From Harmonia axyridis (taxonomy: Eukaryota > Arthropoda > Insecta > Coleoptera > Coccinellidae), in assembly GCF_914767665.1 (NCBI RefSeq), contig NC_059503.1, positions 58,298,352-58,362,351 on the forward strand: a stretch of 64,000 nt of DNA. Direction: 5' to 3'. Within the stretch, counting starts at the first letter, position 1; each line of letters opens with the position of its first letter. This document shows positions 29,459 through 39,490 of the stretch, in pieces. The notes beneath the pieces were generated by a model. It was not told the origin of the DNA, ran no database searches, and worked only from the letters and a program-made list of their open reading frames with translations. The translations under genes were made by a program, and so were the position numbers.

Positions 29459-31906
29459 ATGTTTCACCAAGTGTTGAGCGAGAGATCTATTTCTTTAATC
29501 AAGAATGCAAACATTTCACGACTCGCAATATATTACAGAAAGGTACTCTTAAAGATCAAGAGATGTAACAACCACCTATGGTTCAATAAACAGTGTTTAT
29601 TGAATAATATCAAACCGAAATATATGAAGATCAGTTGTAAAAACAATTCACCCCAGGCAAAACTTGCCTTAAAATCCGCAATTAGAACTTGGATCAAGCT
29701 GGAGATGAAAAAGTGGTATAAGATAAGAGACAACAACAAACTACACCTGAAAGTGATACACAGTGAATTAACTTACCGCATTAGCCCTGCTGAGTTCGAC
29801 CATTTGGATTTTACCATCAGAGAAGAAGTAAGGATTTTGGGACATAAACAATATGAAAATCAACTTAAAAAACTTGAAGCTCTTGTGAATAATGTGGACA
29901 AATTCGAACCTAACTCGTTGAATTACGTGAGTGAAACTAACAAAATCTTTTACGAAAAAGTGAAAAATTTTACAGACGTACATTTCGAAGAAACTGAAAT
30001 TAAATTGCTGGAAAAAGGTTTGAAACATTGTCCGAATGTGTTCAGTAAAAACGACCTCAAACAATTTGCAGTAAATGTTGAATTGGCTTTAAATAAAATT
30101 GAACCTCCTGAAAATCGAGATCTCGAAAAATCATTATGTGCGAGAATAATATCAAAAGCTACCGTGGAAGATAATAAAAATGAGTCATTGGTTTTAAAAC
30201 AAATCAAAAAGAAAGCCTCAGAAAATGACCTGATCATAACAAAAGCTGACAAAGGCAATACAGTCACATTTTTGAACAGAAATGATTATTTGATAAAAAC
30301 TGAAAGTTTATTGAATTCTAATAATTTCTTAGAATTGAAGTTTGACCCTACATCAAAATTCCAAACTGCGGTGAAGAAGACAATTAAGAGCTGCCCTAAC
30401 TTGTTATCTCAAGTGAGTTTCCCTCTGACCATAATGAACCCCAGAATACCCTTATTATATGCTCTTCCTAAAATACATAAGGAAAATTGTCCGATGAGAC
30501 CCATTGTTTCATATACTCATGCACCATCTTTGAAGCTCTGTAAATTCTTGAATTCGATGTTACCAGGTATGATACAACATAATCCTATTTATTCTATCAA
30601 AAATACAGTTCAATTAACAAACGAATTAAAGATCCTCAAAATTCCCTCAAATGCCAGGTTGATTTCATTCGATGTGGTGAATTTATTTCCATCCATACCG
30701 ACTGCAGAAATCAAAAATTTAGTCAGTGAACAACTCCATGACAATATTTCACTCAGTACGGAAATAATTGAAGAAACAATGAAAATACTACAAATATGTC
30801 TTGAACAGAGCTATTTTAAGTTCAATGGGAAATTTTATCAACAACTAGATGGTCTACCAATGGGTTCTCCTTCATCCCCCCTTTTCAGTGAAATTTTTAT
30901 GACACATTTGGAAAAGAAAATATTTTCCATAATGAATAATAATCTGACTGTATATGTACTGTACTGGAAGCGATATGTTGATGACGTATTTTGTATTTGG
31001 ACTGGCTCGGATTCAGAACTCGAATCATTTCTAAAGCTTATTAACTCATTTTATGACGGTGTTCAGTTCACTTTGGAATTGGAAAATGTGGATAAATCAC
31101 TCAACTTCCTGGATATTCAGATAAAAATCGTAAATGACCATCTTGATTTTGATATTTACAGAAAACCAACTTTTTCCGATGTTCTCATTCATAATAGTAG
31201 TTCACACCCTTATAGAATTAAAATGTCTGCGTTTCATTCCCTTGTGCACAGACTTATTTCCACTCCTCTATCGGAGAATAACTTCAAAAAAGAAGTTGAG
31301 ATGTTAAAGTTATTAACAAAGAACAACGGCTACTCTCCTGACATAATAGATAAATTAATATTGAAAAAACAACGTGAAAAACTTTTAACTTGTATCTATC
31401 CACCTCAACCTAAAGATCAAATGAAGAGATTTGTATATATTAATTATATTCCACAGATTAGCGACATAGTTTGTAATAGATTAAGAAAAAACAGAGTTGA
31501 TATTGTGTGTACAAACAAGAAAAATTTGAGATCAATGTTTTCTGATGGTAGGGATAAGTTAAGTGATTCAGAAAAAAGTGGTGTATATAAGTTGTTCTGT
31601 GACGAATGTCCTGCTTTTTATGTTGGTCAAACCGGTCGTTCTCTCAAAGTTAGGGTTGAAGAACATAAAAAATCTATTTTACAAAATAAATCCACAACGG
31701 GGTTTTCAACTCATTGTATCTCTTGTAACCATTTTATAGATTTCAATAAAACCAAAATTTTACACGAAGGAGAGAAAAGTAAGCGATTAGATCTTTTAGA
31801 ATGTTTAGAAATATCTTCAGCACATAAACAAAAATTGCCAATTGTGAACGATCAGCTGGAGTTCCGCTTATCTCCGGTGTTAACATCTGTTTTGTTTGAT
31901 GTATAA
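29459..31906 (+). CDS. Penelope-like element protein: reverse transcriptase with GIY-YIG endonuclease
   Basis: An 815-residue protein expected to copy the element RNA and nick DNA for insertion. The N-terminal 330 residues form the helical linker region seen in this class. The reverse transcriptase has LPKIHKENCPMRPIVSYTHA (about 340), RLISFDVVNLFPSIP (about 400), GLPMGSPSSPLF (about 464) and the catalytic YVDD (about 507). The thumb carries SLNFLDIQI and FDIYRKPTFSD. The C-terminal GIY-YIG domain begins at about 707 with GVYKLFCDECPAFYVGQTGR, with the Cys pair and the downstream CISCNHF and LLECLEI blocks. The frame starts inside the left pseudo-LTR and ends inside the right one. It is uninterrupted. 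The start is the first ATG in frame; a slightly later one is possible. Confidence 0.93.
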   Translation: MFHQVLSERSISLIKNANISRLAIYYRKVLLKIKRCNNHLWFNKQCLLNNIKPKYMKISCKNNSPQAKLALKSAIRTWIKLEMKKWYKIRDNNKLHLKVIHSELTYRISPAEFDHLDFTIREEVRILGHKQYENQLKKLEALVNNVDKFEPNSLNYVSETNKIFYEKVKNFTDVHFEETEIKLLEKGLKHCPNVFSKNDLKQFAVNVELALNKIEPPENRDLEKSLCARIISKATVEDNKNESLVLKQIKKKASENDLIITKADKGNTVTFLNRNDYLIKTESLLNSNNFLELKFDPTSKFQTAVKKTIKSCPNLLSQVSFPLTIMNPRIPLLYALPKIHKENCPMRPIVSYTHAPSLKLCKFLNSMLPGMIQHNPIYSIKNTVQLTNELKILKIPSNARLISFDVVNLFPSIPTAEIKNLVSEQLHDNISLSTEIIEETMKILQICLEQSYFKFNGKFYQQLDGLPMGSPSSPLFSEIFMTHLEKKIFSIMNNNLTVYVLYWKRYVDDVFCIWTGSDSELESFLKLINSFYDGVQFTLELENVDKSLNFLDIQIKIVNDHLDFDIYRKPTFSDVLIHNSSSHPYRIKMSAFHSLVHRLISTPLSENNFKKEVEMLKLLTKNNGYSPDIIDKLILKKQREKLLTCIYPPQPKDQMKRFVYINYIPQISDIVCNRLRKNRVDIVCTNKKNLRSMFSDGRDKLSDSEKSGVYKLFCDECPAFYVGQTGRSLKVRVEEHKKSILQNKSTTGFSTHCISCNHFIDFNKTKILHEGEKSKRLDLLECLEISSAHKQKLPIVNDQLEFRLSPVLTSVLFDV

Positions 31907-32075
31907 TTTGTACCGTTTATTATTCTGTTTAGTTTTGAGAATGGGGTAAAACCCGAAACATGCATGTCAACGTAATATAATATTTTATTAAATTTGTGAA
32001 CGTATAGTCAAGTGTTTTTATTTATTTATTAATAACGATGTTTCACCAAGTGTTGAGCGAGAGATCTATTTCTTT
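31054..32075 (+). repeat. Right pseudo-LTR
   Basis: Second direct copy of 28475-29497. It ends with the first 45 or so bases of a further unit (TAACGATGTTTCACC to TTTCTTTAA), as expected for tandem Penelope copies. Confidence 0.9.
31933..31972 (+). other. Hammerhead-like module in the right pseudo-LTR
   Basis: Same sequence and arrangement as the module at 29354-29393. Confidence 0.5.
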
Positions 32076-32358
32076 AAAAGTAAATTTTGTAATTTTGATT
32101 ATTCTCTTTTTCCCGATGTATTACAAATAATATCGAAAAAAGTTACAGGAACTTTTTAGTCGACAGTAAATTATCTTCAATTTGACGTAATCAGATTTCG
32201 TATACCACGTTTCGTACTCTCTGGGCCACCCTCAACCTAATTTTTTTCAATATGGACCTGCATATTTTATGACACTTTTCGAAATAACTTCTAACGCTGA
32301 ATTCAACGATATATCATACAATGTCATTCAAAATTGATGTTCAGGTGATTTTGACCCT
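32076..32358. repeat. Right target duplication and inner part of the left inverted-repeat arm
   Basis: The first 12 bases are the right target duplication. From 32088 the interrupted arm resumes and pairs with about 33000-33270 on the other side; for example CTCTGGGCCACCCTCAACCT against its complement near 33125. Confidence 0.85.
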
Positions 32359-32521
32359 TATCCAATTTTCTTTAGGTCTGATCTGTATTACATTTAGATA
32401 CCTTCAGTGTAATTAACAACATGCAAGACATTTCGATAAGAAAATCAACTTACCATCTAACTAAATGGAACATATCAGAATCAAAGGAAGAAACCAGTAA
32501 TAATTATTTACATATTTCAAT

Positions 32522-32749
32522 TCAGAATAATTCAACTAAAGTATCATTTAATGAAAGAAAAATCAAATGATTATTCGAAAGTAAATGAAAATAATGAAGT
32601 AAGTGTTCGAAATGTCCACCATTTGGTAAAATGCACTTCACGGTTCTGGAACCCATACTTCTTATACATTTGCTTGTTTCGTCTCCTTGAATACCTTCCA
32701 ATACATTATCAATCTTCTCGCGAGGAATCACTATTGTTGGATTTGTCAT
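32522..32749 (-). pseudogene. Transposase C-terminal relic
   Basis: The minus-strand frame contains IPREKIDNVLEGI, then CIRSMGSRTVKCIL and NGGHFEHLL. The last motif closes many insect Tc1/mariner-like transposases. Only this tail is readable; the opposite-strand frame at 32551-33039 has no family resemblance and looks like a shadow. The relic supports the Tc1/mariner assignment of the surrounding long-inverted-repeat element. Confidence 0.65.
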
Positions 32750-32999
32750 TTGTTCCGTTGAAACAAATTACTGAATACAACTTTATTTTGAGATCATTAC
32801 GATATAATTTTTGCGAGGCTGGGTATTCAAATTTGAAATCATTGTATTCGCATCTCTTGACTATTTTATTAACAATAGTTTTTGATAAATTCCATCCACT
32901 GGCCTCAGTTCTCGTTTTTTTCTGGGTTCAATTGAATATGTTCAGAACATTGATATCGTTGATAGACTTGTTTTTTCTTACATACACACCAGTAAATTT

Positions 33000-33439
33000 G
33001 GGTAACAGCCAAAATCACCTGAAAATCAACTTTGAATGACATTGTATGATATATCGTTGAATTCAGCATTAAAAGTTATTTCGAAAAGTGTCATAAAATA
33101 TGCAAGTCATAAAAAATGAGGTTGAGGGTGGCCCAGAGAGTACGAAACGTTGGATACGAAAGCTGATTACGTCAAATTGAGGATAATTTACTGTCAAATA
33201 AAAAATTCCTGTAACACTTTTTGATAATATTTGAAATAAAGTGGGAAAAAAAAGAAAGATTAAAATGACAAAATTTACTTTTGTTATGATATCTCAATAA
33301 CCGGCCCTGATAATCTCGATTTGTTTGGACTGCTTGACAATGATTCTATGCATGCAACTTTTTCTCCATTTGACCGACCTTCTAACTCTTATGGTTTTAA
33401 AGTTACCAATGCAATCCCATTAAAAAAGTGACCACTCTG
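33000..33439. repeat. Right inverted-repeat arm
   Basis: About 440 bp, the inverted counterpart of the left arm, ending in CCACTCTG before TA. Confidence 0.88.
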
Positions 33440-33441
33440 TA

Positions 33442-34892
33442 GAATTTTCACTGTTGGTATGAGTTAAAGAGTAACCGTTTTTCTATGCACAAAAGTGAAA
33501 TAATCAGATATTTTTCTTCCATGTGATAGTAGGTGATGCCGTTAAAACTGGAATATTCACTTTAATATTGCCTACTGTTTTTTCGTAACTTCGATTACAA
33601 ATATTCAGTTCTCTTTTTCAAATTAATTATTACCATAACATTCAATCTCCTTAAGATTCCAGAAAAATTTCTTCAAATCACCCAATAGATACCTATAATT
33701 AACCCACGCGTCAAACGTACGTTCCAAGATCTGAACCCTGCCTGTCAGACGTTCAGACATTCGTAAAAAAGGGGGAGGCAACTAATAAATATGTATTAAA
33801 CATTAAATCGAGGAGAACGAGAACACTATCTGCTTAATAACACGTTCTCGATATATAAAGTGTCACTCAAACTCATATTGATACCAACGTTTTAAAAACA
33901 ACGGCAGAACACGTCGGCAGCGGTCGCCTAAGGCCATACGAAACCGAAGATTCCGTTTTGATATTTTGTTTATCGATGAAGAGAAAAAAATTGATGTTGG
34001 CGTGGGTTCCGAAGACTTTTTCTTCGGTTTTCTCGGGTTGAAATGAGGCTCGGAGCGGTCTGAGGATGAGTGACTGACAAGTACCTTGCCTAAGTTATCA
34101 AAAATTTCGATTCGAAACTGTCAGATTGATTTTTTCGTTATGAGATGGATGTTAAAGGGGTCAGTTCTGAGCGATTGTATTTTATGCTCGGAACTGAATA
34201 TTCTCAGGAGTCGGCACAAAGGAATTGAAATTTAGAAATAATACCTGAGGTGGATATTGTGTTGAAGGAATAATAACCCAGTAATTTTAACAATGGTTGA
34301 TCTGAAATATTTTTTCATTATCCACTTCAAACAGACACGTACCCACAGAATGGGTTAAGGGTGGATTTCTTCCTTCGGGAAGAATTTCCTACACTTACAG
34401 GGCGAGTCTTTGACTAGTTCATTTATTTCAACAGTAGATTCTTCAGGTAAAATGAAATACTTTTTTCCCTTAGGTACCATTTTTTTCGATTCGAAATAGT
34501 ATACAGCTATAAAAAGGAAAACCAATGTAAAAATGAATTACAAAGTGATGTTGAAATAATTAATCCAAGTATTTCCGTTTCCCAATTGAACACCCTATAT
34601 ATCAAATCAAATCAAATTAATTTAACAAATCATTACAAAACGATAGGTAACTATTAATAGTCAATGAAGAAAAAATAGTGTAACTATCAGAACAATATAA
34701 GCAAAAAAAATAATATTTTTATATTTATTTCACTTGAATTCGTCTTGCAAATATTAATCAAGTCATCAACAATATTCATAACACTTGGAGCTCAGGAAGT
34801 ATTTCAAGCGTTGTTCTTGTTCATAACATCTGCAGAGTTTGATCTCATCTGGGAGATTGTTGTACAATATTTATTTATTATATATTATTTAT
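33442..34892. other. No recognised gene
   Basis: Contains a TATATAAAG box at about 33851 after a GAACGAGAACAC...ACGTTCTCGA imperfect inverted repeat (33811-33850), but no coding downstream that I recognise. The segment 33890-34080 is a little GC-richer. The rest is AT-rich. Confidence 0.4.
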
Positions 34893-35782
34893 TCATATTA
34901 TTTATAAATGATCTGCCTGTGTGGTTAGCCCCGTTTTTGTTAACTTTATTCGCTGATGATACTTCTGTTGTTGTTTCTGCGGGGAGTCTTGGGCAACTCC
35001 ATAGGGCATGCGAATGTGTTGTGGCGGAATTTCTAAATTGGTGCCGTAGGAATAATCTTATGGTGAACATAAATAAAACTGTTTGCGTTAGATTTTGTTT
35101 AAGAAATAGTGAAGTCGAAGCATTCAGCATAAGGTATGGAGATAACCTTATCACGGCATCAGAGTCGACAAAATTCCTTGGTATCCATGTTGATAAAAAT
35201 TTAAGATGGACGACTCACATTGACGTTTTATGTAAAAAATTGAACAGCTCGTATTTTGCAATTCACAGAATTAAAGACATTCTACCTAGAAGCTGTCTGA
35301 TGAGTGTTTATTTTAGTCTGGTTTATAGTCATCTATCGTATAACATTCTGCTCTGGGGAAGATCTTCTGACTTCCCCAGAGTATTCGTAGCACAGAAACG
35401 AATTATACGTACGATATTTAACTTGAATCCGATGGATTCTTGCAAATCAATTTTTGTTGAGAATAAAATTTTAACTTTGCCATGTATATATATTTTCAAA
35501 TGTTTGCTGTATGCCAAAGAGAATGAATTTAAATGGATGAAATTATCAGATTATCATGGTTATGAAACGAGAAATTCACAAACTTTATTGTTTCCTAGAC
35601 ATAAGACTTATAGATTTGAATGCTCTCCAATGTATCAGAGTATCAGGATGTTCAATCATTTGTCACCTACTATGAAATCTCTCAATTCAAAAATATTCAA
35701 GAAAGAAATTAAGAACCTTCTTTTCGTTAAAGGTTACTATTCAGTACAAGAATATTTGTGTGATTTTTTTTTGATTCCTTAG
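34893..35782 (+). pseudogene. 5'-truncated non-LTR reverse transcriptase
   Basis: The frame begins to resemble a reverse transcriptase at LFINDLPVW (34893), directly before the catalytic FADD (LTLFADDTSVVVS). It continues through LNWCRRNNLMVNINKT, STKFLGIHVDKNLRWTTHI, SHLSYNILLWG and VAQKRIIRTIFNL to a stop at 35782. About 296 residues of palm and thumb are present without the fingers and endonuclease. The 3' UTR runs to an AATAAA-like signal and a TTTA-repeat tail at about 35862-35900. The style suggests a CR1-type relative, but I am not sure of the clade. The frame is open, so the insertion is not very old. Confidence 0.85.
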
Positions 35783-35861
35783 TTCATAGTGTTATTTATG
35801 ATTATTGTTTTGTTCTCATTTTGACCTGTCCTATACACCATGTTTGTGTCTGAAAGGATCG

Positions 35862-35900
35862 AATAAAGTTTATTTATTTATATTTATTTATTTATTTGAT
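35862..35900. repeat. TTTA microsatellite tail of the truncated retroelement
   Basis: Repeats of TTTA with one interruption directly after AATAAAG. This is a usual 3' end for CR1-like and related elements. Confidence 0.8.
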
Positions 35901-36859
35901 CGCTAAATAGTTTGTGGACTTCTGTGCTTGTTTAAGTCTCTAATCTGTAGTATGGTATACATGCATAAAATGAGGTTACTCATATAAAATGAGATTACTT
36001 ATATAAAATGTAATTCCTTATATGAAATGAGTTTCCTTCAGCACATTTATCATTAAGAAATGACGATCTACTTTATATATTATACTTGTATTTTAAATTC
36101 CTTCAAAGTTAATTGAAGTGGAATTTAATGAACACAATGTTATAATAGCCTGACACTATCCATTTCAGTGAGAAAACGAAAGTACCTGCCGATCTCAACT
36201 TGTGGTGGTGCTCAACAGGGGGCGGTAAGATATAACAGGTGAACTGTCTATCAACCTGTCATACCGAAGAATCCTGATAGAAAAATTAAAATCGAGACGT
36301 ATCACATTCCTATGGATTCGATTACAATATGTATATCGCTGTTAGATTTTAATCGTTTTCATCGCAAGATGGATATCCGTGCGCATGGTTGAACTGAAAA
36401 TAAAAAATCAAGAAGAAATCAGTTTTTGGAAAGATGTCAGCATGGTCACCCATCGTGAGGTATCTATATTTGATAACATACACAATCTCATGGTATAGCC
36501 GTATCAATATTTTTTCGATTATTCATTTCTTTTAGTTTAAGTATTGAAACGGCTTATCGAATATTATTCGCCTAATTTCGAATACTGTGTTCGCGCTTGT
36601 ACTAAGGATGTAGGTTTTTTAGGGTATTTTTTCTCCTTTTTCTTGAATCTCAGTGTGTAATACCTCATCATTTGATACCATTACCGCCTGAATATTTATT
36701 TTATTTCAGATTTCTTCATTTTATTTAGATGGGTACGACAAAAGAGAATTTTGTTGGTAAATGCCACATGATCATGATTTTTATTCGATAAAAAGGGTAC
36801 ATTTATTTATTATATCATAGTGTATAGTATTAGTTTATGAATGGATGAATGGACGGTTG
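35901..36859. other. No recognised feature
   Basis: AT-rich sequence. A short stretch at 35960-36030 repeats ATATAAAATGAG-like words three to four times. No gene recognised. Confidence 0.45.
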
Positions 36860-37510
36860 CCTTCACCAAAATTAAGGGCAAAAAAACCTTTAGGAGTACC
36901 TCGGCTATCACCTGTACATGAAGCTACACATGGGTAGAACACCACCAAAACCGGCTTTCACCACAATTATACTTTTTTCGGACGAGTCACTATTCGTTTT
37001 ACGAAGTGATAGTCGACGAGAAAAGGTTTGGAGACATCCAAGCAGAATAGAACGACTCAATTTTGCCTATGAAGTTGTACCCTTTCAAGGCGGATCAATA
37101 AATTGCAGGTCGCCATATCCCACTTGAATTATCGTTGGACGAACAATGACAGGTGCCATCTACGTAGAAAACATCAATGAACTAATGTTCCTCTGCACAA
37201 CGACTTTGGAGATAATTTCATTCATCAGGATGATAAAGTCCCACCACACTGCACATGAAGGGTTCAAAACATGTTTCAAAAGAACAATATCCAGAGGATG
37301 AATTGGCCAGCAAACTCATCACCAGACTTGTGTCAAATTGAGCACGTATGGTTTTACCTAGGGAGAGCAATATCGAATCGCTAAAGCCCACCTTCAACTT
37401 TTCAGGAATTGAGTTCAGCCCTTTAGGAAGAATGGAGCGATACCCCTGAAAATTTCATTGATGACTTGATTCGTGGGATGCCTAGGCGTCTTGGGTTGTT
37501 GATTTAAAGG
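36860..37510 (+). pseudogene. Tc1-like (D,D34E) transposase relic
   Basis: Blocks in several plus-strand frames follow the order of a Tc1-like transposase: RAKKPLGVPRLSPVH, ILFSDESLFVLRSDSRREKV (first catalytic aspartate, about 36970-37030), a GAIYVENI equivalent at 37150, FIHQDDKVPPH (second aspartate, about 37215), NNIQRMNWPANSSPDLCQIEHVW (catalytic E, about 37290-37350) and NFIDDLIRGMPRRLG. Frameshifts and stops separate them. The N-terminal DNA-binding part is not readable. Terminal repeats were not found. Confidence 0.85.
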
Positions 37511-38500
37511 AGAGGTGGTACCTATTATGGACTATGGAATTTTTTTTCTCTATTTTGTGTCATCCTGCTCAAAACAAAGAGTAACAATCAAAGATTGTCA
37601 ATCAAATATATTTCAGTTGAAATAGAGGAAATTATCTCATTTCCAGAACATTGATTGTTTATTTCTTGAGAAATCTAGGAGGGGCAAGATTTTTAACGAT
37701 GCATGTATAAATCAAAAATCCAAAACTTCAAATCCATCCTGCAGAAAGTTCAATACTAGAAATAAACGGAAATAGAGGTAGTCAAAATCTCATCCACGTG
37801 CATATTTCCCCAATCCTCCCCATATATTCGCCATCATCCCCAAGCTAATTATCAAACAATCAACAACTACAAACTACACCGACCCCACTTGCCAATCCGG
37901 CAGCTCGATCTCAAAAAGATTCGGTATTAGACAAGCCGCCCCCTGTCTGCCGCTCGCGCGAAGACGTCTGAAATTAAGTGGAAGATTTTGATTAGGAATA
38001 GCAAAGCGGAAACAATGGTCCCGGATCTGGTCCGGAATCATACACACGGAACAGACATGCATTATGGCGGTATTGAACGTGGCAGCCGCTAAATCTAAAC
38101 CAACGTCTAGTGTGCTTTGAAGATGACAATTCAATTGTTCGACGGTCGCGGCGGATCTTATTGGAGTCGAAGGATGTTGAGGATGACGTTCGGCGTACGG
38201 AGGACTGATATGGGGATCATTTGATTTCGAGCTGAGGGGGGGAGGGGGGTAATCGGAAAATTATGCCTTGTGACGGTCGTGGGTTTGATTGATGTTTTTG
38301 TTTATCGTTGGTGACGAGTTGCACAGTTTGGAAGGGGGGTTATTTTTTTTAGAGTTGAGCGTAAAAGAATGATTTAAAAAACCAGATATTTTTCTTTTTA
38401 GTTTGTCTGCCTATATAACCGTGTCATATTTTTCATTAATATTGGTCGCTTGTCCTCCCATTCCTGACCCTTACCTTCGACCCTCATCTTCAAACCATAT
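37511..38500. other. No recognised gene; GC-richer island at about 37790-38290
   Basis: A G-run (GGGGGGAGGGGGG-like, near 38235-38251) and several CpG-rich blocks lie here. The minus-strand open frame at 37874-38134 has no family match. It may be unique regulatory DNA. Confidence 0.4.
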
Positions 38501-38504
38501 CTTT

Positions 38505-39490
38505 CTGTGCACTGTTTCCCTAAAATCTGGAGGGAAAGTAGAGTCATCCCTGTTAAAAAAACCGACAAAAATATGGTCGACAACTATAGACCGTTTGTAG
38601 TTCTGATCAACTTCAGTAAAGTATTAGAGAGAATAGTCCATAATTGTGCTTACGCACAGGTGAAATGTCGAATCTCAGTTTTCCAACATGGGTTCATAAA
38701 ACGTCGGTCAACCATCACGAGCTTGACGTGTAGAATTCAGTAGATACATCACTTCTGCTTCAGATGATTCTTCTCAAGTTGATGTAATTTATACAGACTT
38801 CTCTAAAGTGTTTGACCGACTGAACCATGGTATCCGAAGTATACTTCTTACAAAACTATCCTCCTTTGATTTGACTGTGACTTCCACTCGTTTTTTTGAG
38901 TCTTAACTTACGAATAGGTGACTTTGAGTTCGAAATTTAGGTTGCAGATCGGCTTAACTCGAAACGTCTTCTGGTGCTCCCCAGGGATCTATATTGGGTT
39001 CATTGCTATTCATAGCCTTCATAAAAAATATTTTTTCACATTTGATTTGCCGAACTTTGCTTTATGTTGATGATTGCAAGTTGTTGCGTCAAATTCAGTG
39101 TGTTTAGGATTGCTGGGATCTCCACGGTGACATAGATGGGCTTAATGATTGGTGTTGCAAAAACTTGCTTCCTCTTGACATTCTTGAGTGAAATGTGGTG
39201 TTCTTAAGCCGTTTTTTGAAAGTAATGGGCGAATTCCCATAGAACGTAGGTGGTAACGTTCTCAATAGAGTTGTTCAGTATAAGAGACCTTTGTTGTTCG
39301 ATCGGAAATCTTACTTCACGTCCCATGTGCGTTCTATTGTTTCACGTGGCTGCAAGACTCTACATAGGTTTCATTATAAGACATATTTTGTATTTTTCAA
39401 TGCGCTTGTGAGGTCAAAGTTTGAGTATGGATGCATACTCTGGAGCCCTGTGCTACATGAGGATCTTCACTGTCTCATGTAATTTTGCTT
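38505..39490 (+). pseudogene. Decayed non-LTR reverse transcriptase
   Basis: Order of blocks on the plus strand: WRESRVIPVKKTDKNMVDNY then RPFVVLINFSKVLERIVHN (38525-38645), VIYTDFSKVFDRLNHG (about 38785-38835), a SSGAPQGSILGSLLFI block (about 38965-39010), LLYVDDCKLL (about 39060-39090) and the thumb RKSYFTSHVRSIVSRGCKTL with SKFEYGCILWSPVL (39300-39460). Stops and frameshifts interrupt it. Endonuclease sequence was not found. Confidence 0.85.

Larger units (their letters stand above)
28475..29497 (+). repeat. Left pseudo-LTR (5'-truncated direct copy)
   Basis: Direct repeat of 31054-32076 at an offset of 2579 bp; I saw no differences where I compared them. It contains the last 277 codons of the protein, the 3' UTR with the hammerhead-like module, and the 5' start of the next copy, including the first codons of the full ORF. 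Confidence 0.9.
27158..32075 (+). mobile_element. Penelope-like element composite, very young
   Basis: The structure is an inverted 5'-truncated copy (27158-28477), a direct 5'-truncated copy acting as left pseudo-LTR (28475-29497), a unique internal part, and the right pseudo-LTR (31054-32075). This is the usual mixed inverted and tandem layout of Penelope-like insertions. All three copies of the shared coding region translate to the same residues. The inverted join carries a 3-base TGA overlap. A 12-bp duplication flanks the whole. Confidence 0.92.
26991..33439. mobile_element. Tc1/mariner-type transposon with about 430-bp inverted repeats, split by a Penelope-like composite
   Basis: The ends are CAGAGTGGCCACTTTTTCAA at 26991 and the complementary AAAAAGTGACCACTCTG at 33439. 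TA sits on both sides (26989-26990 and 33440-33441). The left arm is 26991-27157 continued at 32088-32358; the right arm is about 33000-33439. The two arms are inverted copies with scattered differences. About 640 bp between the arms retains a transposase C-terminus. The element is old and non-autonomous. Confidence 0.88.

Noticed and set aside
32551..33039. 162-residue plus-strand frame rich in hydrophobic residues
   Set aside because: Opposite strand carries the transposase tail NGGHFEHLL, and the frame runs into the inverted-repeat arm, so it is a chance reading.
33811..33900. TATATAAAG with an upstream inverted repeat as a core promoter
   Set aside because: No transcript or coding sequence can be recognised downstream; TATA-like words are frequent in AT-rich DNA.
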